64,000 nucleotides of DNA from Streptomyces griseoruber (GTDB lineage Bacteria > Actinomycetota > Actinomycetes > Streptomycetales > Streptomycetaceae): positions 186,001-250,000 of the forward strand of contig NZ_KQ948763.1 of the NCBI RefSeq assembly GCF_001514205.1, in the 5' to 3' direction. The notes beneath the pieces were generated by a model that was given only the letters and a program-made list of their open reading frames with translations, was not told the origin of the DNA and searched no databases. Shown piece after piece: positions 55,359-64,000 of this stretch; positions within the stretch are counted from its first letter, which is position 1; the number at the start of each line of letters is the position of its first letter. A program made the position numbers and the translations under genes.

Positions 55359-56869
55359 ACGCCCACCGGTTCGGGGGCCGTTCCCTGCGCACCCGGCTGC
55401 TCCTCTTCATCACCGCCGTCCTGATCGTCGTCTGCGCCGCGATGGCCCTCACCACGGTCTTCGTCCAACGCGCCTACCTGCTGGGCAACCTGGACGACCG
55501 GGTCACCAACGCGGCCGAACGCAGCCTCGGCGGGGCCTCGCTCCACCCGGACCTCGCGAGCGATCTGACCTTCCTCAACGAGAGCGGCCACCCGGCCGGC
55601 ATGCTCGCCGCCCGGCTGGACGCCGACGGAAACGTCCTCGCGGCGGCGACCGTCGGCCAGGACGCCCCGCCCCAGCGCCTCAGCGACGCCCAGACGGCGG
55701 TGCTGTCGGGTGTCAGGACCGACGGCAGGTTCCACACCCGGACCGTCCCCGGCCTCGGCACCTACCGCCTCACCGCCCTGGAGAACCACGGCGTCCGCGT
55801 CCTCACCGGCCTGCCGATGGACGACGTCCAGGACATGATCGGCGGCCTGGTCGTCATCGAGGCCGTCGTCGCCGCCGCGGGCCTGACCGCCGCCGGGGCC
55901 GGCTGCGCCGTCGTCATCCGGCGCCAGCTGCGCCCCCTCGGCCGGGTCGCCGCCACCGCCGTCGAGGTCTCCCACGCGCCGCTGTGCCGGGGCGAGGTCG
56001 CCGCACTCACCCGGGTACCCGAACGCGACACCGACCCCGGCAGCGAGGCCGGCCAGGTCGGCGCCGCCCTCAACCGCATGATCGACCACGTCGAGTCCTC
56101 GCTCGCCGAACGCCAGCGCAGCGAGGAACGGGTGCGTCGCAGCGAGGAACGCATGCGCCGCTTCCTCGCCGACGCCAGCCATGAACTGCGCACCCCGCTC
56201 GCCTCCATCGCCGGCTACGCGGAACTCATGAACCGCGGCACCGACCGCATCGAACCCGGCCTGGCCTGGCGCCGGGTGACCGCCGAGTCGGCCCGGATGA
56301 CCGGCCTGGTCGAGGACCTCCTGCTGCTCGCCCGCCTCGACGAGGGCCGGCCGCTGCAGTCCGCCGAGGTCGACCTCGCCGCCCTGGTCGCCGAGGCGGT
56401 GTGGGACGCGCGGGCCGCGGGCGGCGGCCACGACTGGCAGCTCGAACTCTGCCTGGACGCCCCGCCCCTGGTCCTCGGCGACGAGGCCCGCCTCCACCAG
56501 GTGGTGGCCAACCTGCTGGCCAACGCCCGGGTGCACACCCCGGTCGGCACCCGGGTGCTGGCGACCGTGGAGGCCCGGGACGGCCTCGCCACGCTCCGCG
56601 TCCGCGACGACGGGCCCGGCATCCCTCCCGACCTGCTCCCCACCGTCTTCGAACGCTTCACCCGCGCCGACACCTCCCGCGCCCGCGCCACCGCGGGCAC
56701 CGGCTCCGGCCTCGGTCTCGCCATCGTCGCCGCGATCACCGCGGCCCACGACGGCCGGATCGCCGTGCACAGCGAACCCGGCCGCACCGAGTTCACCGTC
56801 GAACTCCCGCTGACCGGCGACCTGGGCGCCGACACCCTCACCTGGAGCTCCCGGGCCTCGCTGCTGTGA
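55355..56869 (+). CDS. Sensor histidine kinase
   Basis: A membrane protein of 504 residues. TM1 is LLLFITAVLIVVCAAMAL (about 15-32), then a sensor loop of about 125 residues. TM2 is at about 165-190, followed by HAMP. The phosphoacceptor His is in FLADASHELRTPLASI; the N box is LHQVVANLLANARVHTP; DDGPGIP, then GTGSGLGLAI, form the G boxes. It partners the response regulator before it. The signal is unknown; the divergent secreted protease hints at cell-surface or nutrient sensing. Confidence 0.92.
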
Positions 56870-56944
56870 GCCGTGAGGTCCTGACCGTGCCGCTCGGTAT
56901 CCTGATCGGCCGACTTCCCGAACGGCGTCAGGAGAGGTGCTCAG

Positions 56945-57925
56945 ATGCGGAACACGGGCGACTTAATCGCGGACATCTACGGGCTCGGCACCGGCCCCTG
57001 GACGATGACCCCCGTCACCCGTGGCGCGCTGGGCCAGATCTGGAAGCTGTCCGGGAACGGCTCCGACTGGGCGGTGAAGGAACTCATCTTCGCGCGCGAG
57101 GAACCCGTCGTCGAGGGGGAGGCCACCCTGCGCGACACCGCCGCGGGACTCGGTGTCCGCGCGCCCCGCCTGATGCCCGACCGCACCGGGTCCCATGTCT
57201 CACGCCTCCCCGCCGACCTGGGCGGCTCGTACCTGAAGCTGTACGACTGGGTCGACGGAACCCCGGCCGACCCCGCCGACCCGGCGCTGCTCGACTGGTG
57301 CGGCCGGACCCTCGCCCTGCTGCACCGGGCGGGGGAGGGCACGACGCAGACGCCCGTCGACTGGTACGAGAAGTGCTACCCGGAGGACGACTGGGCGGAC
57401 CTGCACGACAGGGTCCGCCGGGCCGCCCCGCCCTGGGCCGAGGCGCTGAGCCGGTGCGTGGCCGGCCCGCTGCCGGAGCTGACCCGCTTCGTCTCCCCCT
57501 CCGACCCCGCCGACCTGGTCGTCTCCCACCGCGACGTACAACCCCAGAACGTCCTGCTCACCGGGGCCGGCCCGGTCCTCCTCGACTGGGACAACGCCGG
57601 CCCCGTCGCCGCCCGCCGTGAACTCGCCCATGCCGTGTTCGTGTGGTCGGGCGGCAACGCCTTCCGCCCCGAGGCGGCCCGCCGGCTGGTCCGCGCCTAC
57701 CGGGACGCCGCGGGCCCCGCCGTCCTCGACGACCTGAACGCCTTCTCGATGCTCTTCGCGACGGCCCTGAACTACGTCCATGTCCAGGCCGAGTGCGCGA
57801 TCGACCCCCACGCGACGCCCGCACAACGGCAGTTCGCCGCCGACCAGACCACCGCCACCCTGCGCACCCTCCCGTCCCCGTCCGCGGTGTCCCGCCTGCT
57901 GACGGTGCTGAAGCCCCAGTGGTGA
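56945..57925 (+). CDS. APH-family phosphotransferase
   Basis: A protein of 326 residues with the aminoglycoside-phosphotransferase/choline-kinase fold. The N lobe is GALGQIWKLSGNGSDWAVKE (ATP-binding Lys). The catalytic loop is LVVSHRDVQPQNVLLTG and the metal site is [18 protein letters not shown] precedes ATG 56945. Most such actinobacterial proteins are small-molecule kinases of unknown substrate; resistance activity should not be assumed. It lies 75 nt after the kinase gene on the same strand but is probably independent. Confidence 0.85.
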   Translation: MRNTGDLIADIYGLGTGPWTMTPVTRGALGQIWKLSGNGSDWAVKELIFAREEPVVEGEATLRDTAAGLGVRAPRLMPDRTGSHVSRLPADLGGSYLKLYDWVDGTPADPADPALLDWCGRTLALLHRAGEGTTQTPVDWYEKCYPEDDWADLHDRVRRAAPPWAEALSRCVAGPLPELTRFVSPSDPADLVVSHRDVQPQNVLLTGAGPVLLDWDNAGPVAARRELAHAVFVWSGGNAFRPEAARRLVRAYRDAAGPAVLDDLNAFSMLFATALNYVHVQAECAIDPHATPAQRQFAADQTTATLRTLPSPSAVSRLLTVLKPQW

Positions 57926-58057
57926 GGGGCTCCTGAGCCGCTGCGCGGGCACCTGCGGACCTCGCCGCGCCACCACGGACGGCGCGGGGGACCGACGGCG
58001 CCGTACGAGACCGTTTACAAGTCGGCCGTACGGCGATACCGTCCGCCACAGGCGAGG

Positions 58058-58071
58058 TGGGAGCGCTCCCA
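58058..58071. promoter_or_regulatory. CebR operator
   Basis: TGGGAGCGCTCCCA is the exact 14-bp palindrome bound by CebR, the cello-oligosaccharide-responsive repressor of Streptomyces cellulase genes. It lies 167 nt before the LPMO start. The remaining 57926-58237 shows no gene. Confidence 0.92.
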
Positions 58072-58237
58072 TAAATGAACCTCCGACGGACCGGAACCCG
58101 CCGGAGGCTCATCGGGACCCGCTCCCGCCTCGCGCATCCGCACCCGAAGCACCCGCACCCGAAGTGCCTGAAGCACCCGCACCCCGCGCCACCCACCCCC
58201 ACCTGCACGGTCCGTACACGGAAGGACGGACTCCGCC

Positions 58238-59320
58238 ATGTCTGTCATGATCACGACAAGCTCGCCGAAGAAGCCGGCCGGGTTACGCTCCCGGGCCCTC
58301 CTCCTCGTCCTCCTGGCCCTGCTGGCCACCGTCCCCGCCATCGGTCTGATCGTCACGACCGGCGGCCCGGCCGAGGCCCACGGCACCCCCATGAAACCCG
58401 GCAGCCGCACCTTCCTGTGCTGGCAGGACGCGCTGACCGACACCGGTGAGATCAAGCCGGTCAACCCGGCCTGCAAGAACGCCCAGCAGGTCAGCGGCAC
58501 CACACCGTTCTACAACTGGTTCTCCGTGCTGCGCTCCGACGGTGCCGGCCGCACCCGCGGCTTCGTCCCGGACGGCCAGCTGTGCAGCGGCGGCAACACC
58601 AACTTCACCGGCTTCAACGCCGCCCGTGCCGACTGGCCGCTGACCCACCTGACCTCGGGCGCGACCGTCGACTTCTCCTACAACGCCTGGGCCGCGCACC
58701 CGGGCTGGTTCTACGTCTACGTCACCAAGAACGGCTTCGACCCGACGAAGACGCTCACCTGGAACGACATGGAGGACCAGCCCTTCCTCTCCGTCGACCA
58801 CCCGCCGCTCAACGGCTCCCCGGGCACGGTCGAGGCCAACTACTCCTGGACCGGGCAGCTCCCGGCGAACAAGTCGGGCCGCCACATCATCTACATGGTC
58901 TGGCAGCGCTCCGACAGCCAGGAGACCTTCTACTCCTGCTCCGACGTCGTCTTCGACGGCGGCAACGGCGAGGTGACCGGCATCCACGAGCCGGGCAACC
59001 CCAACGAGCCCGTCCCCGGCACCTGCACCGCCACCCGCCGCACCACCAACAGCTGGAACGGCGGCTACCAGTCCGAGGTGACCGTCACCAACTCCGGTGA
59101 CGTCCCCATGCTCGGCTGGATGGTCGACTGGACCCTGCCCGCCGGCCAGACCGTGGCCAGCCTCTGGAACGGCAACGCCACCTACAACGGCCAGGCGGTG
59201 ATGGTCCACAACGCCGACTGGAACGGCTCCCTGAGTCCGGGCCAGAGCGCGACCTTCGGATACGTCGTCTCCGGCTCGGGAGGTGACAGCGCCACCAGCC
59301 TGCCCTGCCGGGTGGGCTGA
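58238..59320 (+). CDS. AA10 lytic polysaccharide monooxygenase with CBM2
   Basis: A protein of 360 residues, exported by an N-terminal signal ending AEA. The mature protein begins at His48 (HGTPMKPGSRTFLCW), giving the copper histidine brace with the His of FSYNAWAAHPGWFYV. The axial Phe is in ETFYSCSDVVF. The AA10 domain spans about 48-250. A short linker PNEPVPGTC leads to a CBM2 cellulose-binding domain (NSWNGGYQSEVTVTNSGDVP to the end). It oxidatively cleaves cellulose (CelS2 type). The CebR box upstream predicts induction by cellobiose. Confidence 0.95.
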   Translation: MSVMITTSSPKKPAGLRSRALLLVLLALLATVPAIGLIVTTGGPAEAHGTPMKPGSRTFLCWQDALTDTGEIKPVNPACKNAQQVSGTTPFYNWFSVLRSDGAGRTRGFVPDGQLCSGGNTNFTGFNAARADWPLTHLTSGATVDFSYNAWAAHPGWFYVYVTKNGFDPTKTLTWNDMEDQPFLSVDHPPLNGSPGTVEANYSWTGQLPANKSGRHIIYMVWQRSDSQETFYSCSDVVFDGGNGEVTGIHEPGNPNEPVPGTCTATRRTTNSWNGGYQSEVTVTNSGDVPMLGWMVDWTLPAGQTVASLWNGNATYNGQAVMVHNADWNGSLSPGQSATFGYVVSGSGGDSATSLPCRVG

Positions 59321-59332
59321 CCGGACCCCGCA

Positions 59333-59377
59333 CCGGGCGGACCCGGTGGGCACCCCACGCCCACCGGGTCCGCCCGG
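59333..59377. terminator. Bidirectional terminator between LPMO and esterase genes
   Basis: CCGGGCGGACCCGGTGGG pairs perfectly over 18 bp with the sequence at 59360-59377 around a 9-nt loop. It sits between two convergent stop codons and serves both genes. Confidence 0.9.
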
Positions 59378-60370
59378 CTATTCCTCCCACACCCGTGCCA
59401 GCCAGCGAAGTTGCCGTCCGACCTGTTCCGCCTCGCCCCCCTCGTGCCCGTTGAACGGGTACGCGTGGATCTCCCGGCGCGGATCCGCGCCGCCGCTCAG
59501 CTCGCCGTACCGGTTGAAGGCCGCGTACGTCCCGCTCGGCGGGCACACGGTGTCGCGCAACCCGGTGCCGAAGTGGGCCGGGGCCTGGGCGCGGCGGGCG
59601 AAGGAGACGCCCTCCAGGTAGGAGAGGGTGCGGTAGGCGGCCTGTTCGGCGCCGCGGTGCACCGCGAGATACGCGGCGATCTCGCCGTAGGGGCCCGCGT
59701 CGGTGAGGTCCAGGGCGCGGCGGATCCCGCACAGCAGCGGGGCCGTGACCAGGACGGCGGCGAGGTCCGGCAGCAGACCCGCCACGGCCAGGGCGAGACC
59801 GCCGCCCTGGCTGTTGCCGACGGCCGCGATCCGGCCGGCGTCCACACCGGGCAGCGCGCGCAGGGCCGTCACCGCCCGGACGGCGTCCGTGATCAGCCGT
59901 CGGTAGTGACAGTCCCGCGGGGCCCGCAGACCGCGCACGGCCGGGCCGGGGCCACCGGGTGCCTGGGCGTGCGGATCGGGGGTCGAGCCGCCGTTGCCGT
60001 ACTGGTCGCCCTGGCCGCGGTTGTCCATCAGCAGATGCGCGTACCCGGCGTTCACCCAGGTCAGCCGTTCGTGGGGGAGGCCCCGGCCGCGGCCGTAGCC
60101 GGCGTACTCGACGACGGCGGGCAGCGGTTCACGGACCCCGGCCGGGCGGGAGTACCAGGCGCGGACCGGGTCGCCGGCGAAGCCGCGGAAGGTCACGTCC
60201 CAGGTCTCCGTCAGCCGCAGACCGGTCCCCACCGGGTCGGCCGACACCAACGCGTCGTACTGCGCGGCGTCCTTGAGGGTGTTCTGCCAGAACTCGTCGA
60301 AGTCGGAGGGTTCCTCGGGCAGGAAGCGGTAGGTCTCCAGCTCGCTCGGCGGCAGGTCGAACGCGGGCAC
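59378..60370 (-). CDS. Acetyl xylan esterase (AXE1/cephalosporin-C deacetylase family)
   Basis: A protein of 330 residues from GTG 60370, with GAGGT 6 nt upstream. It has the typical opening PAFDLPPSELETYRF and EEPSDFDEFWQ. The nucleophile Ser is in RIAAVGNSQGGGLALAVAG, the Asp in GTGLRDTVCPPSGTYAAFN and the His in YPFNGHEGGEAEQ. No signal peptide is seen, so it deacetylates xylo-oligosaccharides after uptake. It is divergent from a sugar ABC transporter and shares a promoter region with two palindromes. Confidence 0.9.
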   Translation of the reverse strand: MPAFDLPPSELETYRFLPEEPSDFDEFWQNTLKDAAQYDALVSADPVGTGLRLTETWDVTFRGFAGDPVRAWYSRPAGVREPLPAVVEYAGYGRGRGLPHERLTWVNAGYAHLLMDNRGQGDQYGNGGSTPDPHAQAPGGPGPAVRGLRAPRDCHYRRLITDAVRAVTALRALPGVDAGRIAAVGNSQGGGLALAVAGLLPDLAAVLVTAPLLCGIRRALDLTDAGPYGEIAAYLAVHRGAEQAAYRTLSYLEGVSFARRAQAPAHFGTGLRDTVCPPSGTYAAFNRYGELSGGADPRREIHAYPFNGHEGGEAEQVGRQLRWLARVWEE

Positions 60371-60504
60371 GAGGGCACCTCGCAGGAATCGGTCCGGACA
60401 GGGAAAGTTGCGGAGGCGGTCGGGGCTGCGCTGGGAGGTTCTACCCCGTGCGGAGGTGTTCCCATGCCCGTCATCCGCCTCGGGCGTCTCGCGTCGCACC
60501 CATT

Positions 60505-60516
60505 GACAGCGCTTTC
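60505..60516. promoter_or_regulatory. LacI-type operator candidate
   Basis: GACAGCGCTTTC differs by one base pair from the symmetric GAAAGCGCTTTC. It lies between the divergent esterase and transporter genes. Confidence 0.4.
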
Positions 60517-60557
60517 TGAGTGCCCCTAAGTTGCCGCGAAGTTACCGGTAAGAAGCT

Positions 60558-60568
60558 CGAAAGTTTCG
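60558..60568. promoter_or_regulatory. Xylan-gene operator CGAAAGTTTCG
   Basis: A perfect CGAAA-N-TTTCG palindrome 31 nt before the permease start. This motif is known from Streptomyces xylanase and xylo-oligosaccharide (bxl) promoters. Confidence 0.7.
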
Positions 60569-60599
60569 GTATCGCGTTCCCGTCACGGGAGGCCCGAGC

Positions 60600-61586
60600 A
60601 TGAGCACCTCCACCACACCGGCCCCGCCGCCCGGCACTCAGGACCCGCCCCGGGCGCCCACCCGTCCCGAGCCTCCGCCCCGGCCTCCCGGGTGGCGCAG
60701 AGCGCTGCGCCGGGACTGGCGGCTGTACTCGCTGGCCGTGCTGCCGCTGCTGTTCTTCCTGGTCTTCCGCTATCTGCCGATGATCGGCAACGTCATCGCG
60801 TTCCGCCGGTTCGAACCGGGCGGCTCCCTCCTCGGGGAGCAGTGGGTGGGGCTGCGCTATGTGCGGATGTTCCTGTCCGACCCCACCTTCTGGCAGGTCT
60901 TCCGCAACACCCTGTGGCTGGGCGCGCTGACGCTCCTGTTCTGCTTCCCGGTCCCGATCGTGCTGGCGCTGCTGCTCAACGAGGTGCGCCGGCGCTCGCT
61001 GAAACGGTTCGTGCAGTCGGTGTCGTATCTGCCGCACTTCCTGTCGATCGTGATCGTCGCCGGGATCACCCTCCAGATGCTCGCCGTGGACGGCCCGGTC
61101 AACCATGCCCTCGGCTGGTTCGGCCACGACCCGATCCGGTTCGTCCAGGAACCGGGCTGGTTCCGCACGATCTACGTCGGCTCGGAGATCTGGCAGACGG
61201 CCGGCTGGGGCACGATCCTCTACCTCGCCGCCCTCACCACGATCGACGAGGACCTCTACGAGGCCGCCCGCATCGACGGCGCGAACCGCTGGCAGCAGAT
61301 CTGGCACGTCACCCTGCCCGGTATCCGCCCCACCATGATCACCCTGCTGATCCTCAACATCGGCACCTTCATGGCGGTCGGCTTCGAGAAGATCCTGCTG
61401 CTGTACAACGCGCTGACCTATCCGACGGCCGACGTCGTCTCCACCTACCTCTACCGCGCCGGCGTCGAGTCCAACAGCTTCAGCTACGCCGCCGCGATCG
61501 GCCTGTTCGAGGCGGTCATCGGGCTGGTGCTGGTGACCTCCGCGAACCAGCTGTCGCGCCGTACGGTGGGGACGAGCCTGTGGTGA
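60600..61586 (+). CDS. Sugar ABC transporter permease (LplB type)
   Basis: A membrane protein of 328 residues in the CUT1 group. Its cytoplasmic start is Pro-rich (residues 1-35), then the first membrane segment is LYSLAVLPLLFFLVFRYLPM. The EAA loop is DLYEAARIDGANRWQQIWHV. GGGAGG precedes ATG 60600. It overlaps the next permease as GTGA. LplB/YtcP/LplA-type systems carry oligosaccharides of plant cell walls. The AXE1 esterase and the operator suggest acetylated xylo-oligosaccharides. Confidence 0.9.
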   Translation: MSTSTTPAPPPGTQDPPRAPTRPEPPPRPPGWRRALRRDWRLYSLAVLPLLFFLVFRYLPMIGNVIAFRRFEPGGSLLGEQWVGLRYVRMFLSDPTFWQVFRNTLWLGALTLLFCFPVPIVLALLLNEVRRRSLKRFVQSVSYLPHFLSIVIVAGITLQMLAVDGPVNHALGWFGHDPIRFVQEPGWFRTIYVGSEIWQTAGWGTILYLAALTTIDEDLYEAARIDGANRWQQIWHVTLPGIRPTMITLLILNIGTFMAVGFEKILLLYNALTYPTADVVSTYLYRAGVESNSFSYAAAIGLFEAVIGLVLVTSANQLSRRTVGTSLW

Positions 61587-62461
61587 GGGCCCGGCGGGAG
61601 AGCCGCTCCTACCGGGTCTTCCAGGGCGTCAACGGGGTGGTCCTGACCCTGGTCGTCCTGGTGACCCTGTACCCGTTCGTCAACATCGTCGCCCGCTCCT
61701 TCAGCGGGGAGCGCCAGATCCGCGCCGGTGAAGTGACCCTGTGGCCCAAGGGGTTCAACCTCACCACGTACGACATCGTCTTCCACGACTCGACGTTCTG
61801 GCGCAACTACGGCAACACCGTGCTCTACACGGTCGTGTCGACCGTCGTCGCCATGACTCTGACGACCTGTTACGCCTACGTCCTGTCGAAGAGGCACCTC
61901 AAGGGGCGGGGCGTCCTGGTCGGCGTGGCCGTGTTCACCATGTTCTTCAGCGGCGGACTGATCCCGAACTACGTCCTGGTCACCAGTCTCGGCCTGAAGA
62001 ACTCCGTGTGGGCGATCGCCCTGCCCAACGCGATCAGCGTCTTCAACCTGCTGGTGATGAAGGCCTTCTTCGAGGGGCTGCCCACCGAACTGGAGGAGGC
62101 CGCCGAGATCGACGGGCTCACCACGTACGGCATCCTGCTGAGGATCGTGCTGCCGCTGTCCAAGGCGGTCATCGCGACGATGGTGCTCTTCTACTCGGTG
62201 TCCTTCTGGAACTCCTGGTTCTCGGCCTACCTCTACATGGACCGCACCGAGCTGATGCCGGTCACCGTCTATCTGCGCAACATGATCGCGGGCGCCACCA
62301 CCGGCGGCAACGCGGGCGCCGCCACCGAGCAGCTCAGCCAGGTCGGCGCGAACATCCAGGCGGTCACGATCGTGCTCACCTCGCTGCCCATCCTCTGCGT
62401 GTACCCGTTCGTCCAGCGCTACTTCGTCTCCGGCGTGATGCTCGGCGCCGTCAAGGGCTGA
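61583..62461 (+). CDS. Sugar ABC transporter permease (YtcP type)
   Basis: A protein of 292 residues from GTG 61583, overlapping the previous stop. Membrane segments include VVLTLVVLVTLYPFVNIVA and VSTVVAMTLTTCYAYVL. The EAA loop is ELEEAAEIDGLTTYGILLRI. It forms a heterodimeric channel with the preceding permease. No ATPase gene is nearby; Streptomyces CUT1 systems usually share the multi-use ATPase MsiK. Confidence 0.9.
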   Translation: MRARRESRSYRVFQGVNGVVLTLVVLVTLYPFVNIVARSFSGERQIRAGEVTLWPKGFNLTTYDIVFHDSTFWRNYGNTVLYTVVSTVVAMTLTTCYAYVLSKRHLKGRGVLVGVAVFTMFFSGGLIPNYVLVTSLGLKNSVWAIALPNAISVFNLLVMKAFFEGLPTELEEAAEIDGLTTYGILLRIVLPLSKAVIATMVLFYSVSFWNSWFSAYLYMDRTELMPVTVYLRNMIAGATTGGNAGAATEQLSQVGANIQAVTIVLTSLPILCVYPFVQRYFVSGVMLGAVKG

Positions 62462-62482
62462 GCGCCCAACTAGGGAGTATCC

Positions 62483-64000
62483 GTGAAGAACGCAGGTCAG
62501 CTGTCACGGCGTCAGATCCTGGCCGCCGCGGGGTTCGTCGGCCTCGCCGGTCTCACCGGCTGCGGCGGCGACGACGGAGGGGACTCCAAGGACCTCTCCA
62601 AGAAGCGGGACGGCGCGATGAAGGAGTACCGCGTCGGCGAGCAGTTCAAGGCGGCGAAACCGCTGTCGTTCCCGGTGCTGCACAACAACAACCCCACCTA
62701 CCCGCTGAAGAACGACTGGTTGTTCTGGAAGGAACTCACCCGGCGCACCGGCGTCACCCTGAAGCCGATCGCGGTCCCGCTGGCCGACTACGAGAAGAAG
62801 CGCAGCGTCCTCATCGGCGCCGGCGACGCCCCGTTCCTGATCCCCAAGACGTACCACCCCTCCGAGGTCGCCTTCGTGTCCTCGGGCGCGATCCTCCCGG
62901 TCAGCGAGTACGTGCACCTGATGCCCAACTTCCAGGACAAGGTGCGGAAATGGAAGCTGGAGCCGGAACTCGACTCCATCCGCCAGGCCGACGGCAAGTA
63001 CTACCTGCTGCCCGGACTGCACGAGAAGGTCAAGTCGGGCTACTCGCTGTCGCTGCGCACCGACGTCCTCCAGAAGCTGGGCCTGGCCCTGCCCACCACC
63101 TGGGACGAGGTGTACGAGGTCTTCGGGGCGATCCGCGCCGAGTACCCCGACCGCTATCCGCTCTCCGACCGCTGGAGCATCAACACCCCTTATCCGGCCG
63201 CCGCGTTGATGAGTTATCTCGGCCAGGCGTACGGCGTCAGGGCGGGCTGGACGTACGACAACATCAGCTGGGACGCGAAGAAGGACGCCTTCGTCTTCAC
63301 CGGTGCCTCGGACGGCTACCGCCAGATGGTCGAGTATCTGGCGAAGCTGGTCGCCGAGAAGCTCATCGACCCCGAGAGCTTCACCCAGACCGACGACGAC
63401 GCGGTGCAGAAACTGCTCGGCGAGAAGTCCTTCGCGATCAGCGCCAATCCGCAGGAGCTGGTCCAGAACTACCGCTACAACCTGGAGAAACAGGTCAAGG
63501 GCGCGACGATCGAGATGGTGCCGGTGCCGCTCGGCCCGGCCGGCCCGGTGGTGATGGGCGGGGCCCGGCTGGAGAACGGCGTCATGATCGCCGGCAAGGC
63601 CCTGAAGAGCGACACCTTCGTCGCGATGATCCAGTTCGTGGACTGGCTCTGGTACTCCGACGAGGGCCAGCGCTTCGCCAAGTGGGGTGTCGAGGGCACG
63701 ACGTACACCGTCTCGGGCGACACCTACGAGCTGAAGCCCGGTATCAGCCTGATGGGCTCCGACCCGGACGCCCCGAAGGACCTCCAGAAGGACTACGGCT
63801 TCTTCAACGGCGTCTTCACCTACGGCGGCAGCTGGGCCCTGGTCTCCTCCTCCTTCGGCCCGGACGAGAAGAAGTTCCAGGACGCCATGGCCCAGCGCGC
63901 ACAACTCCCCATCGGCCCCGCCCATCCGCTCCGGTCCGTGGAGCAGGAGCAGGCCACCCTCTGGGACACCCCGCTGCGCGACCACGTCGTCCAGAACACC
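62483..64000 (+). CDS. Sugar-binding lipoprotein of the ABC transporter (LplA type), 3' end outside the window
   Basis: 506 codons are visible and the frame is still open at the window end. GTG 62483 follows GGGAG (62473-62477). The N-terminus has a twin-Arg motif and lipobox: LSRRQILAAAGFVGLAGLTGC. The mature part is an LplA-type family 1 binding protein: FPVLHNNNPTYPLKNDWLFW, GLHEKVKSGYSLSLRTDVLQ, FVDWLWYSDEGQRFAKWGVE. It captures the sugar for the two permeases before it. Confidence 0.92.
   Translation, partial: MKNAGQLSRRQILAAAGFVGLAGLTGCGGDDGGDSKDLSKKRDGAMKEYRVGEQFKAAKPLSFPVLHNNNPTYPLKNDWLFWKELTRRTGVTLKPIAVPLADYEKKRSVLIGAGDAPFLIPKTYHPSEVAFVSSGAILPVSEYVHLMPNFQDKVRKWKLEPELDSIRQADGKYYLLPGLHEKVKSGYSLSLRTDVLQKLGLALPTTWDEVYEVFGAIRAEYPDRYPLSDRWSINTPYPAAALMSYLGQAYGVRAGWTYDNISWDAKKDAFVFTGASDGYRQMVEYLAKLVAEKLIDPESFTQTDDDAVQKLLGEKSFAISANPQELVQNYRYNLEKQVKGATIEMVPVPLGPAGPVVMGGARLENGVMIAGKALKSDTFVAMIQFVDWLWYSDEGQRFAKWGVEGTTYTVSGDTYELKPGISLMGSDPDAPKDLQKDYGFFNGVFTYGGSWALVSSSFGPDEKKFQDAMAQRAQLPIGPAHPLRSVEQEQATLWDTPLRDHVVQNT

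Noticed and set aside
56945..57925. Aminoglycoside resistance gene
   Set aside because: The fold is right but nothing shows aminoglycoside specificity; most such actinobacterial kinases have other or unknown substrates.

Overview
The window is high-GC actinobacterial DNA, almost certainly a Streptomyces chromosome. The aconitase gene acnA/sacA beside an XRE-MurA fusion, the CebR-type box upstream of a lytic polysaccharide monooxygenase (LPMO), the many GTG starts and the many one-regulator/one-enzyme modules all fit. No rRNA, tRNA or CRISPR array was seen.

1-2.9 kb is the right end of an integrative element. It holds a catalytically degenerate tyrosine-recombinase-like protein, an excisionase, and an intact integrase that appears to start at CTG. 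A tandem 11-bp repeat and a large hairpin follow, next to core genes. 2.9-8.4 kb is core: a second MurA fused to an XRE DNA-binding domain, a SAM methyltransferase, and aconitase. The murA and acnA promoters share the palindrome ATCTC-N6-GAGAT, and acnA also has an iron-box-like site.

8.4-36 kb is an accessory, decayed region. Short intact regulator/enzyme modules alternate with truncated genes and insertion sequence (IS) scraps. The intact modules are: MarR + carotenoid-cleavage-type dioxygenase + vanillin/benzaldehyde dehydrogenase; MarR + UbiD/UbiX-type vanillate decarboxylase; CGNR regulator + small protein + metallo-beta-lactamase (MBL)-fold protein; MarR + orphan iron-type binding protein; LysR + diaminopropionate ammonia-lyase-like enzyme + M20 hydrolase; AsnC + cysteine-synthase-like enzyme; a crotonase; and a secreted alpha/beta hydrolase. 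Scraps include ISL3, IS1380, IS630 and IS481 transposases, two broken paralogous TetR genes, LacI, DapA, aminotransferase and carbamoylase remnants, and a 171-bp full-length palindrome that looks like a miniature mobile element.

36-48 kb is a compact operon under a divergent YheO/DauR-type regulator. It encodes a complete oligopeptide ABC transporter (two permeases, a fused double ATPase, a lipoprotein), then a class V aminotransferase-like enzyme, RidA, an amidohydrolase with an unrecognised N-terminal domain, an M20D amidohydrolase and an M61 aminopeptidase. It ends at a hairpin terminator. The layout suggests uptake and stepwise dismantling of a particular modified peptide or acyl-amino acid. 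This is my best candidate for an undescribed system.

49.6-57.9 kb holds a large secreted subtilase with a LuxR-type regulator, an OmpR-type response regulator and histidine kinase pair, and an APH-family kinase. 58-64 kb is plant-polysaccharide use: an AA10 LPMO with a CBM2 domain behind a CebR box, an AXE1 acetyl xylan esterase, and a divergent sugar ABC transporter whose binding protein runs off the window. Its promoter carries a CGAAAGTTTCG palindrome typical of xylan genes.
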